NCBI RefSeq assembly: GCF_041146395.1
Contig: NC_090999.1
Location: 66,903,001-66,967,000 of the forward strand
DNA length: 64,000 bases
DNA from: Eulemur rufifrons
Taxonomy: Eukaryota; Chordata; Mammalia; Primates; Lemuridae
Reading direction: 5' to 3'
In this document: positions 14,872-45,589 of the stretch, piece after piece
Layout of the letters: each line of letters starts with the position of its first letter
Position numbering within the stretch: the first letter of the stretch is position 1
Notes under the pieces: generated by a model
What the model was told of the DNA's origin: nothing
Database searches by the model: none
The model's input: the letters and a program-made list of their open reading frames with translations, nothing else
Position numbers and translations under genes: made by a program

Positions 14872-14965
14872 TGAACCGGATGGACATCCATTCATCAATA
14901 TGAGAGACGCAAATGAACTTGATGAATTCAAAGATGCTCACCGCTAAAGCTAACTACAATGAAAG
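14872..14965 (+). other. Orphan exon candidate with protein-like C-terminal reading
   Basis: A plus-strand interval has an acceptor-like tract (cttctatttccacag) ending at 14871 and a donor-like AAAG|GTAAC at 14966. In the frame starting GAA at 14873 it reads EPDGHPFINMRDANELDEFK then DAHR and a TAA stop at 14945-14947. The residue mix looks protein-like: charged, few low-complexity residues. I do not recognise the family. It could be a terminal exon of an antisense transcript near LIX1, a fossil exon, or chance. Confidence 0.25.
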
Positions 14966-16494
14966 GTAACAATTTCTTAAGAAAACTCATCTTCAACTTC
15001 CATAAGATTTTTCTAAAGAAGGCAAACTCCATGAACATCTTCATAGAGAACCCCAAATCAGCTTTTCAAAGATAAATTCACATAAATATTATGATCTTTG
15101 AGTTATATATTAAGAAATCAAAAAGGAATTCTAAGAAAGGTGGATTATACAGCATTCCAGTTAGATAGTATAGTTTCTTTATTCCTATTAAACTCAATCC
15201 TTCAGCAGTTTTCTTAACCTTTGCTTATGCTTTTCTTCCTGGAATACCCATAATGACTTTTTACATTAAAGCGCTGTTGGAAGATAGTCTAGAAAAATAA
15301 CTATGTGGTTTCTTCCTATTCTTTCTTTGATTAAAAAGCACCTAATGGAGATGGAAGAGCCTGAGGAACCCCTAAGCAATGTGTCTATTTTATTACAAAT
15401 TCTAAAATTCACGTTAGATTTTACTGTAAACCTCAACCATCTGTAGGCATATGCCAAAAGCAAGAGTACTGAAACAAGGGTAGATGATTATAGTGAAAAC
15501 CAAAATGATGTTTTTACAAATCCTGTTAGAGTGCTAACAGGAAGGATGAGATATGGCATCCAGGTGACATATTCAGTGATCAAAACTTACCACCCAATGG
15601 CAGAAGAGGAAGGCACAGTGCAGCAGCACACTTAGCAAGCTTCCAGGGAGTACAGAGCTCTTTGAGATGAGGAATCAAGGTGGGATATTTTGCACAATTT
15701 CATGGACAATGCAACAAAAAAGTCTATGGAAACAGCAATTTTGCTGGTAAGGAAAATTCACTCCTGTCATTCCAACAATGTTTTTGTTGTTAGCTCATTA
15801 CAGTCATGAAAATGATAAGGAGGTGGGGGCCACCAATTAAAAGAATATCCAGAATGTTAGAAAACATAATAGATGCATTTGAGAATCATCTTTATCTTTA
15901 GTTAAATACAGGAAGAACCTCTCCTCATGCCATAATGTGCTCTACTCTGGAGGAGGAGGCTGGGGTAGGCGAGGAGGAGAGTGGGCCTGTTCGTGAGTCC
16001 ACAGGTGAGGCTGATAAGACTCCAGGTCCTGAAAAATTTCAGTTCAAGCCATGCAGACTCCAAAGAACAGGCCTGCAGTAACTGAACCTGAGCCAACTTA
16101 TCCTGTTCATCCCTAGGGAGTCAGGTGGCTGAAGGAGGGAGAGGACCCTGATTGAGATTTAGGAAGATTATCTTCCCTGAAATAATCTCTTCATTCACTT
16201 GCTAATGCCTTTATAAATATTTACAATTTAAGAAAAAAACAGATAAAATAAAAAGTAATTGAAGTCACGCAGTTACCATTAATATGGAGAGCAAATAGTT
16301 TATAAAAACAATGGGAAATGACTGACAGCAGCTCCTGGATTCTAGTGGAAAGTGGGTAGAGGGAACTGGAAGGGCTTAAATGCAGAATTGGCAAAAGCAG
16401 GTTAAAGCTGTGTTCAACAGTGTTTCTGAGGATTTATGGGACGATGAAGAAGGGGAAGGGCTGGGAAGAATCTAACTTCCAAGAGGTAACAACT

Positions 16495-16679
16495 AATGAC
16501 TGTTTAGAGTCAAGCTTTGTTTACCCTCAACTAGGAAGAGACCAGTAGGAGCAGTGAATGGCTGGTTAGCGTCAACTTTGTTTACTTTCAACTGGGAAGG
16601 AACAAGTTAAAGGAATGAATGTCTGCTCAGTGTTTATGTATTTACTCTCAACAGGGAAGAGAACAAAGGAGATGTTTGA
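16495..16679 (+). repeat. Three-copy minisatellite, 61-62 bp unit
   Basis: Three diverged tandem units start with aatg at about 16495, 16557 and 16618. Each contains a T-rich 'tttact..caac' stretch followed by 'gggaag' and a purine-rich end. I do not recognise it as a dispersed repeat. Confidence 0.65.
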
Positions 16680-17386
16680 ATCAAAGTATTTATGAGAGGG
16701 TCAGCTGGAAAGGTAACTTCAGATGGCTTCTAGGCAAAAGTTCTAAAACACAAGTAACATTAAAATAACCTATCTTAGACATTTGTCCATTGATACTTCA
16801 CTACATTTAGAAAATCATCAATAAGAAGTAATCTCTTGACCTACATGAAAAATAATTAGAAAATTGATTAATATCCCATCTACAGATGAAGGGAATGTAT
16901 ATTTCTTCATTTTTACAGAAAATTATGAAAAAACTCCTAGGACCCTGCCCTTTATCCTTGCTAGTGCAGAGCCAACCCTTACAACCAGAAAGCACAATGA
17001 AAAGTAAACCTCTCATTTACCTGAGGTTTTGGGTTGTTATATGTATTTGGGGGCCCTGAATGAGTCCGTGTTATCTTGACACTCTTACACAACCAGTTAT
17101 GCAGTCCTGTCTTAGTATTTGGTATTGGAGAGAAGTAAAATTTATTTTTTAAGAAAATAATTTAGAGGCCAAAATTGGGACAATCTTTGCTAGTGTACGA
17201 GTTAACACTTTCAGGATAAACTCAGCCTTATTAAAAGGTGGGAGAATTTGGATGTTCAAATTTACAAGATTAGAGATAATGATGCCAAGTCCTTGGATCA
17301 TTAGATATGTGTTCCATGAAAACTCATTACTTTAACTGTGATTGGCTGACTTTCAGTATAATATGTATTTTAAAAAGGATAGTTTA

Positions 17387-17731
<345 letters not shown>

Positions 17732-18974
17732 AAAAATTTTGTTTTGTTTTTGGGGTGGGTTTTTGTCAGTAGCCTTTACAACATTTTCTCTTTCATAAAA
17801 GTTGATCTAATTATTGATTCATCTTCCTTTTTCTCAGACACCATCCCCCCTACCAGAACAGGTATTTACCTTTTTGGGTGTTCAGGAAAAACCTTTATAC
17901 AAGATGTGGTTATAAAATGATCAGATTGATCCTAAAAAAGGCATCTGAACTCCAGCTGAGTTTCTGAGCAACTCCTTAAATGAAGAGAGGTGAGTATAAT
18001 GGGGATGCTGGGGGATGAGACATACACCCCTTACATGGGTTAACCGGAGCTGCCTTTTATCTTCTTGAGATAGTCATGTTTCTGGGGGTGTGAATCATAT
18101 AGAATGTTTAAATCTTTGCAAAAATAATGAGTAAACTAAAATGAAAATTTAGACTATGAAAAAAATACTAAGTTAAAACAAATCTAGGGAGAACATTAAA
18201 CAAAGGACTTAAACCTGGGATTAGCTGATGAACATGTTAGATTCAAGCAACCTAGTAATTTCACAGCTCCATTTATTTTAGATGAAGCTTCCTGTAAAGA
18301 TTGCTTCATCAGTATAATATTAATTCATCTCAGGCTACACTTACGGATATGCTTACATTAAGATAAAAGCCTTGTGCCCATCCATTTCACACTGTAAACT
18401 ATAATTTCCACTTCACTTCCTATGCAGTCACCGCCACAGCACTGCACTTAGCATGCATTCTGCTGACAAAGAAGAAACATTCTTTCTTTCCAAAATTTGT
18501 TGAAAGGAGGAATAGGAAACTGTAGAAAGGGGGCCTATTTTTCCATTGAAAACTGGAGAAAGACCAAGTTAGAGTATAATATATTCTTCTGATTCTTCCA
18601 AGGTACCTCAGTAGCACTGAGCTCCAGGAGAAAATACTCCCCCAGCACTGGCCTCCCCGCAAAAAGAAAAAAAAAAAAGCAGGAATGTTCCACTGAGGGT
18701 GGCTATTGAGATGGATTTTCTTGGGTGTGTGATGAGATAAAAAGACTTATGGAAAAAAATCTTTGTTTTCTAAAACGTGAGGAAACTTTATGGAGGACAG
18801 AACTCAAAACCTGGCTGTAAAGGTTTCTCTGATACCTCCTGATACCTCCACGGCACCAGGAGGACCAGTCAGATTTTGTGGACCTAGTGACTTTGCAGAA
18901 GAGACCCCCAGGCTGAAGACAAGCCCTAAGCCACCTGAGTATGCTGGTTTTCCTATCATTCACCTTTTCCTCCT

Positions 18975-19065
18975 TCTCCCTCCCAATCTTATTCTATGTG
19001 ACTTTGGGCAAGTAATTTTAAATCTACAGATTTTTTCTCATCTCGAAAATAAAAACAAGGTAATA
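18975..19065 (+). repeat. MIR fragment
   Basis: Contains 'tgtgactttgggcaagtaat' and 'tttctcatct', the MIR core and following segment. Confidence 0.6.
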
Positions 19066-19100
19066 AAGAATCAACAGTAACTATAACTTTATCCTATAAT

Positions 19101-19127
19101 AATAAAATCCTATAATAGGATTTTATT
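19101..19127. repeat. Perfect 13-bp-arm palindrome
   Basis: The arms aataaaatcctat and ataggattttatt are exact reverse complements around a single A. It could form a cruciform or hairpin. No mobile element was recognised around it. Confidence 0.9.
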
Positions 19128-19129
19128 CC

Positions 19130-19680
19130 AGATTGTCTTGACCTTAATACTTAGCCTACTATTAATAACTGCACAACCTTTTAGATTCTATTCCAAGTTC
19201 CCTCAAATCCATTCTAACACTGACAAATTTCCTTTAGCTCCAACACTTCTTCAAAATCAAATCATTGCACTGCTCAAAACCTACAACTGTTCTTTTTCTG
19301 AATACATCTTTTTAAAAAATTTCAAAAAAATCATCTTTAATTTGGCTCTTTCCTTTATCCTGACTACACTATGCAAGCATACTTCATTCATTTCTGTCTT
19401 CTGGATTTTGCTGCATGATTTCCTCTTGCAAGCTCTTTTTCAGTCTACCTATTCAACCAAATCCTCATTTCCCAAAACAACTCACCAAATGATGCTGGAC
19501 TTTCACTCAGACTGTGCTTGGAATTTCCTCAGCACTAATAAGTGGTACCAAGCTCTTAGGCAGTCTACTTCACATTGTCATGTAGTTGTTCCATGTGTTT
19601 ATTCTTGTTTCTCCAAATACACTGGAGGCTTTCAGCCATCAAAAATTTTATGTTAAAAATCTATGTACTCTCTTCCCTAC
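19130..19680 (+). repeat. Probable ancient L2/L3 LINE-derived block
   Basis: Pyrimidine-rich stretch with L2/L3-like phrases ('cattgcactgctcaaaacct', 'attcatttctgtcttctgga'). It holds a 172-codon open reading frame (19138-19656) that resembles no protein I know and is unlikely to be a gene. Confidence 0.4.
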
Positions 19681-20754
19681 TAACACTTTCTACATCATCA
19701 AACACTTGGAAAACTGATGTTTGAACACATATTTTTCATCCCAATCTAGGCCAAACCTCTTCAACCAACAGCAGGATTATAGTAAGTGGAGTTTTTATGA
19801 CTCATTTATTTCAAGTGGTTACCTTTTTTTAAAAAAACGGAAGTACATAATGTTGTGATAAATGTCCCAAATAATATATTTTATATTATGAGGCATAATT
19901 CTATTTATGGAACTAAATGTATGATAATCTGATTCTAAATGTTATCTAAAATGTTAATTTTAATGTTATCATTTACAATATTAAGGTAAAAGAAAAACAG
20001 TCTTTGAAATGTAACAAACATTAGTCTTTGCAAATGAAGAGTTTTCTCTTAAAATTATTATAAACCTTAAAGTTATCCCCATACTCCTGGTTATTACACA
20101 ACTACATAACCCATGGCCAATCTGAACTTTAATCTCCAGCCCCCTCACCCAGTTGCATAAGATGGCTCCAGTACTTCATAAAGCAAACCAAGGACAAACC
20201 AAGGTATGGCCTGAAGCTCTCCAGGGAGATGTTCTCAGGAGGGATAAAGAACACTGGCGACGGCAAGCCTTAGCTCACCCAAAATACTGAATCCGTGACA
20301 ATGAAATAAACCTATACTTAGGAAATGCTCTGCCTGAGAACCTAATAGATAATAGAACACATCTTTCTACCCTTTGGAAGTGGCCGATAAACCTGCAGGG
20401 CAGCAACAGGCAGAGCTTTTTAATTTGGCAACTATGTATTGTGTCAGAAAACTTACTAAGCAGTTGGCTAAACGAATGATTAGCTTGAGCTGCATTAACT
20501 CTCTGATTAGTACCTTTTAAGCATTTTTACGGTTCTGGAGGAAGCTCAAAGGTAGCCAGCTGCATACCAAAGAACAGACCAATGGCTACAGATACAAGAT
20601 TAGCGACATTTTGTAGGAAAAGCTTATTTAATGGGAACAGTAGACTACACAGGTGACAAAACATCTGAGTCTCGATAAATACAAAAGATCAGAGTTGTAT
20701 TATCAGTGACCTTGAAAATAGGAAAGATGGTCAGCCTGTGGAACCTTAAGAACT

Positions 20755-20975
20755 CATTTTAGCAATACTTACCAAACGTATAGTCTATATAGGCACTATG
20801 CTAAGCTCTTTAAAAGTGTTATTTAATCTTCACAACAAACCTGAGATAGGTACTAATATGTCCTCATTTTACAAAACAAAAAGTTGAGGTTAAAAACAAT
20901 ACAAAAGGTACCTGCAATTTGGGAAGTGGTAAAATCAGGATTTAAATTTGGAACTCCCAGACTCAAAAAGTGTTT
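20755..20975 (+). repeat. MIR SINE
   Basis: Contains 'ggcactatgctaagctcttt', 'atttaatcttcacaacaaac', 'cctcattttacaaaac' and 'tttggaactcccagactc' in the MIRb order. Confidence 0.8.
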
Positions 20976-22339
20976 TCACAATCATAATATATAGCTTCAC
21001 TACATTAGTAATAGACTTAAATTCTGTTTTTCTTCATTGTTCACTATGGGTGTTTTAAAATTTGAGGGTTTCAGATTGTCTGATAGGGCAAACTCCAAGT
21101 TCTAATTGATAACTATCCAAATCTTTAAAAATAACTATTATATAATTAGACCCTAGTTTTCAAACAACCAAAACATATCCAGAAAAAATTAAATTCATAC
21201 CAGATCACTTATTACTAAGTCTTCAGTAACTAGTACTAATCTCTGCCCAATGAGGTGAGGTCTCCACTTCTAATTTGAATAATTTATTCTTTGGCCCATA
21301 TGAAATTTTAGGCTATTAAGTGTAAGAACCATGTTTATTTGCTTTCTGAGTTTCTCAAATAGTAATGAGCTTTTTATGTTATAGGTACCAAAAGTTGACT
21401 AAATCAATTGAGTAAAGTTTTGCAGGATGAGGTAATATAGTTTTATTCCCAATTTGCTTTCAACATTCTGAATATAAATTCCAAAATACACATTCTATGG
21501 TTCTATTAAGCTGTTTTCAATGCTATTTTATGTTACAAAATGCTTTAAAGTGGACATATTATAAAAAATAAACCCGCAATTTAAAGACAGATCTAAAGTT
21601 CCAAGCAGAGCTGAGTAAATACTTCCAAAATTAGTCTAATTTTCAAGGGAACTGGATGTGGCATTATCTTGCATCTATGTATTTAAATGAAATAGATAAT
21701 GATGGATCTCGCAAATAGTACAATTAATTTTGCAAAGGTGAAAGGGAATTTGCTGTTTCTATCAATCTTGGAAAAGAACATGCTGTACTTTCTTTGGTAG
21801 ATCATAATCAGGGATGCAAGTAACCTGTTTGGTGACTATGGGGTGACATTGCCATCTAGTGGCCATTTTTTTTACTGCAGGTGATCTCCTTATGACTTAG
21901 CAGCTAGGAGACTTCATACCAACAAGCATATACTTAAACACTCATCTTCACATCTCACTGAATTACAAAGTCCTTGAGGAAGGGACCATGGCTTACATTA
22001 TTTTCTTTTCTGCACTTTTGTTAACTTTGAGGTGAGAACATCTTCCAGACCTACCTACATAATAACATTTCACTATTCATTCCCTCTACCTCCCTAGACC
22101 ACTAACTCTTCTAACTCATGCTCAGGCCTGTGTAAAAGCTGGTTACTGTAAAAATCATGGTGGGACTATCTTGAGTTTCTGTTTCTACAACCACATTACC
22201 AAAAATCTAGTTTTTGCCAACCTATTAATTAATTAAATTGTGTATTAATGGCTTATCCATACTTAAAAAGACTCAAAAAATAGAAGGCAGTGAATTCTCC
22301 CAGTGGCCAAATAAAATGTAACCAAGTTGTCAGCAGAAT

Positions 22340-22575
22340 TTCAGAAAGATAATCATTCTAATAACTGTGCTTTATTGAATGCTTAGAATGTGCATTGTCT
22401 CGTGTAATCCTCAAAACAACCATACAGAGTAATTACAAATCCAATTTTACCAGTAAGAAAACTGAGACCGAGGAGGAAAAAGGGAGAGAAATATGACTTG
22501 TTTAAGGCTGTTTCTAGTAATAGGTGGGAAAGCTGGGATTTGAAACCGAGTAATCTACCTGTTCTTGGCAGAGAA
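22340..22575 (+). repeat. MIR SINE
   Basis: Contains 'ctttattgaatgcttagaat', 'gtgtaatcctcaaaacaacc' and 'gctgggatttgaaaccgagt'. It lies just beyond the RIOK2 3' end. Confidence 0.8.
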
Positions 22576-22729
22576 CAGGAGCAACAAAAATGGTGATATT
22601 TAGATTTTTTAAAATATGGAAATATCTCTAATAAAGTTATTCTGAAAAAGATTTATCATAGTTATCTAAATTACTTTGAAAAAGCCTTAACAGACAATTA
22701 TTCTTTGCAAGACACATACTGAATGAGTC

Positions 22730-22850
22730 AAATTTAAAGATGAAATAGGATTTATTTATCTATTTATATATTGGCCTGGATCCAAAAGGCTAAAAGTGGC
22801 TTCAAAGGGGGTTATAGTAACTTAAAAAAATAAAATATTAAAAATATATA
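22730..22850 (-). terminator. RIOK2: RIOK2 short 3' UTR with candidate poly(A) signal
   Basis: Read on the minus strand, AATAAA occurs at 22756-22751, about 95 nt after the stop. A GT-rich stretch (GTATGTGTCTTG) follows at about 22712-22701 and could be the downstream element. The cleavage site would fall near 22730. Longer 3' UTR isoforms cannot be excluded: another AATAAA is present near 22370 on the same strand. Confidence 0.45.
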
Positions 22851-42263
<19,413 letters not shown>

Positions 42264-42299
42264 TTAAGCGTCTCCAGGGAGGTTCCGCGTCCGACGGTT

Positions 42300-42311
42300 T
42301 GCGCATGCGCC
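42300..42311. promoter_or_regulatory. NRF1-type palindromic site
   Basis: The sequence tgcgcatgcgcc matches the NRF1 consensus YGCGCATGCGCR at 11 of 12 positions. It is about 105 bp upstream of the RIOK2 start codon and about 65 bp upstream of the inferred start of transcription. NRF1 sites are common in housekeeping, CpG-island and bidirectional promoters. Confidence 0.75.
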
Positions 42312-42329
42312 GAATCTTACTACAGGTCC

Positions 42330-42680
42330 TTGTTAATATATAAATCGCTATTCTCACTGGCATGGAAAAGTAAAACATCTTCTATGTCTTATGAAGCACA
42401 CACTATGGAGCTGAAGAGCGTTTTATTTTTAAATTATTTTTTAATGTGATTGAGTTGGCGGACTGTAAATGTTCTTTACAAAATGCCATTTTTTTGCCCA
42501 TTATCTGTCAGGACACGCTGGCTGAACGACGAGTTCTGCCTCAAAGAGCAAAGTGATAACTTAATGGAAGAGCAAATTTTACCCCTACACAGCAACTTCT
42601 ACTTTAGGCAAAGTGACTTCTAGTAAGAGAGGCGGGAAATGAACATGAGCAACAGTCCGGACAACCAAAGCTGTTAAAGG
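42330..42680 (+). ncRNA. Candidate first exon of a transcript divergent from RIOK2
   Basis: On the plus strand a near-perfect splice donor (AAAG|GTAAGTA, GT at 42680-42681) lies about 480 bp upstream of the RIOK2 start, inside the CpG-rich region. Divergent lncRNAs from such promoters are common. No conserved open reading frame ends at this donor. The 5' end is a guess and no partner exon was identified, so this is only a candidate. Confidence 0.3.
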
Positions 42681-43345
42681 TAAGTACAACAAGCCATCCG
42701 GCTACACCTAATTGCCGGCCCCAGGCCAGGGAGGGCGTGGTTATTCTCGCGCTTGCTCAGTACTTGGCTTGACGTCGGTTCTCGAGGCTTCGGAGAGCGC
42801 CTGTGCCTGTTGGGGGTAGGTTTAAGGAGCAGAAGCGCAACTGTCATCGTTACTTCTCAGCTCGCACTTACAGAGCGGGTGGGCGTTTCCATGGTTCGGG
42901 GCTGACGAAGGCGGATAGGACTTCGAGGGCCTACGAGCGATTTAAGGGATTTAGGAGAGCTATCCACACTGGGTCTGTAACTCCGCTGTGCGACAACAGA
43001 AATGGGAATCGTAGCGGGACTGTAAGCAACTTGCACCTCGACTAAGAGGATGCGTAATCTACCATACCTTCCCTGCAACAACGGCTACAGGATAACGACG
43101 AAACTTGTATGAGACGGTTTGCATTTCTATCTTATTTCGTGAACTGTATTTTAAATCTTTAAATGGCAAATATTTTAGTAGTCTCCTCATGTTAAGTGTA
43201 GGTGCTACCTATCATCATAGAATATTGTGGTCCACTTCAACCTTGACCTCATTCCCAACCACTGATGTTTCTTTCACCTCTCTCTGGGCCCAGTTTCAAA
43301 ACTTTTAACGAAAACGTTGGAATTCAACATTTACAGAACTCTGTT

Positions 43346-43368
<23 letters not shown>
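43346..43368 (+). repeat. (C)23 homopolymer
   Basis: An uninterrupted run of 23 C at the edge of the CpG-rich region, followed by GCCCCGGGG. It is likely polymorphic and prone to sequencing error. Confidence 0.9.
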
Positions 43369-43376
<8 letters not shown>

Positions 43377-43379
43377 GTT

Positions 43380-44615
43380 CCACAGACTGATGTGTTGATT
43401 TTCCTCCTCTTCAAGGCCGATCTTAAGGATGTTGCTTGGTCCAAACACAGAGCTAGCCCTTTCATAAAACAGGCACTGGATTTTAGAGGCAGGCCGCTGA
43501 CTGTGATCTGCTCTTTCCAGCTAAGATAGTTGGTGCTCTGACACAGTAGAATGGAAAAGGAAGAACGACTTTCTACCTCTACAGTCCAATCTTTGGCTTC
43601 TTTTTTACTTGAATGCAGCAAATCTTTGATTAACCGTGCTCAACCAATGGACATATCCATTTAAATGGAATTTTTCTTTCTGTACTTCACATAAGAAGAC
43701 ATAATGCAAAGTTTTTAAAGAAACCAAATTACCAACTTCAGAAGCAAGACTGGAATGGCAAACACAAGTCATTTGGGTGTCTACTCCTAATCCACACTTC
43801 GCAATCCATTGCTAATCTATTATAGTACAATTCTTACATTACTTCTCAACACTGCTCCAGACAGCCATCACTAAGTGGATTTGGCTAGGATTGCTATTGA
43901 AGTTTGGAAGTATGCCCTAGGGTTAATCACATTGTGTCCAAATCTTTTACACTCCAATGTCATTTTTTAAAATAAAATAATCTTAATAATCAGAACCTCA
44001 AAGAGTAAAAGTAAGTGATTCAAGTAGAGTTTGGTATTCCGTTCTACTCAATCATATTTTGCTTAGTGATGACTAAAACAAAGAAATGTGCGATATCATT
44101 CATTTACTCATTCACCATTTATCAAACATACATGCCAGACTTTTGGCTAGGTCTTGAGGAAACTAAATCCCAGTCCTTAAACCTGTGGTGGAGGGTGATG
44201 AATAAAAAATTAGTAGTGTGAGAGATGTGTGCAAAGGGTATATCATGTTATTTCCTCCTGCCAGAGACCCTCTCCAATCTCTCACACACACACACCCTGT
44301 CCTCACAAGCTACAGAGGATCTTAACTGTCCACAGATCAAAGGTTAAACTTCTTAGGCTGGCATTCGGATATTCAACAATGATTACTTTCAAGTAGCTTA
44401 TACTCTTGTCTAATTGAACTACTTTGTGTTTTTTTCCTGTACAATTCTCTTGAGTTCCTTTCTCACCACCTTTTCCCTTCACCTGTAATGCTCACCTTCC
44501 CTACTTTTGTCTTTTTTTCTTCTTTCAAATTACAATATGTTTAAATCTTACCTATGATTCTTCAAATTCTATATACCTCATAAAGTCTTTCTTTATTATC
44601 TCTGTTCATCTCTAT
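43380..44615. other. Unique stretch upstream of RIOK2
   Basis: A/T-rich DNA without a recognisable gene or repeat. A short (CA)n lies near 44283. Nothing else was identified. Confidence 0.6.
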
Positions 44616-44617
44616 AT

Positions 44618-45078
44618 TAGTTTACTAGGGTTGCTATAACAAATTACCACAAACTTGGCTTAAAACAATAGAAACATTCTCTTATAGTTCTGGAGACTAG
44701 AAATATGAACTCATTTTTACTAGGCCAAAATCAAGGTGTTGGCAGGACCATGCTCCCTCCAGGGGATCTAAAGGAGAGTCTCTTCCTTCCCTCTTCCAGA
44801 TTCTGCCAGCATTTGGTGACTGCTGGCATTCCTTTGGCTTGTGTTGCATCACTACAGTCTCTGTCTCCATGCTAACATTATTGCCTTCTTCACTTCTGGG
44901 TACGGATATCTCTCTTTGTCTCTATCTTATAAAGATACATGTAATTGCATTTAGGGTCCCCTCAGAACCTTAATAATGTCTGTAAAATCTTTTTTTCCCA
45001 TATAGGATAAATTCATAGCTTTCAGGGATTAGGATGTGGATATTTTGGGGAGGTCATTGTTCAACCTACCACCATCCT
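44618..45078 (+). repeat. Ancient dispersed repeat (LTR or similar, class uncertain)
   Basis: Pattern 'ttagtttactagggttgcta', then 'agttctggagactagaaata', 'tcaaggtgttggcaggacca' and 'ttcaacctaccac' is that of a very common mammalian dispersed repeat. I recognise the order of segments but cannot name the subfamily. Confidence 0.7.
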
Positions 45079-45589
45079 AAAGCAAAGTAAGTGCTCCTTC
45101 CTCTAATCTTTTGTAGCCTGTTATCTTTAATGATTCTGGCCACTTTTTAACATCCCCTACTTGCCCTTAAATTAGATTAATTACAGAAATACTTGAACAA
45201 GGAGATTGAATAAAAAGCTTAGATTCAAAGAAAAGAAAAATGGTATATTCAAATTGTGTTTAAATTTAAGATATTGTACTAATAAAAACTCAGAAAAATT
45301 GTGATAAGTTTTATTGCATATGGGCTGTAAAGCCATACATTTGTGTATTGGGGTATTAGTGGAGGGTAAAGGCACAGTATGAAATATATAGATGTGTGGA
45401 GTTTATGGCAAGTTCCAATGAGAGAATCACAATGCAAACTTGTAGAATTCTGGAGCATGTCAGAATATAAAGCAGAGATTTAAATACCTTTTGGAAAATA
45501 GCTCCTGGCATGCTACAGAGCCCTTGGAGAGGTGGAATGCTTGACACTGAGGTATGAAGCAACAGTGTGGTCACAGTTGTCCTTCATGA

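Noticed and set aside
19138..19656. 172-codon open frame, one of the longest single open frames in the window
   Set aside because: The sequence is pyrimidine-rich and L2/L3-like. The predicted residues show no domain, so it is not called a gene.
42803..43045. 80-codon basic open frame in the CpG-rich region
   Set aside because: Arginine- and glycine-rich composition follows from GC content. No splice context or family resemblance.
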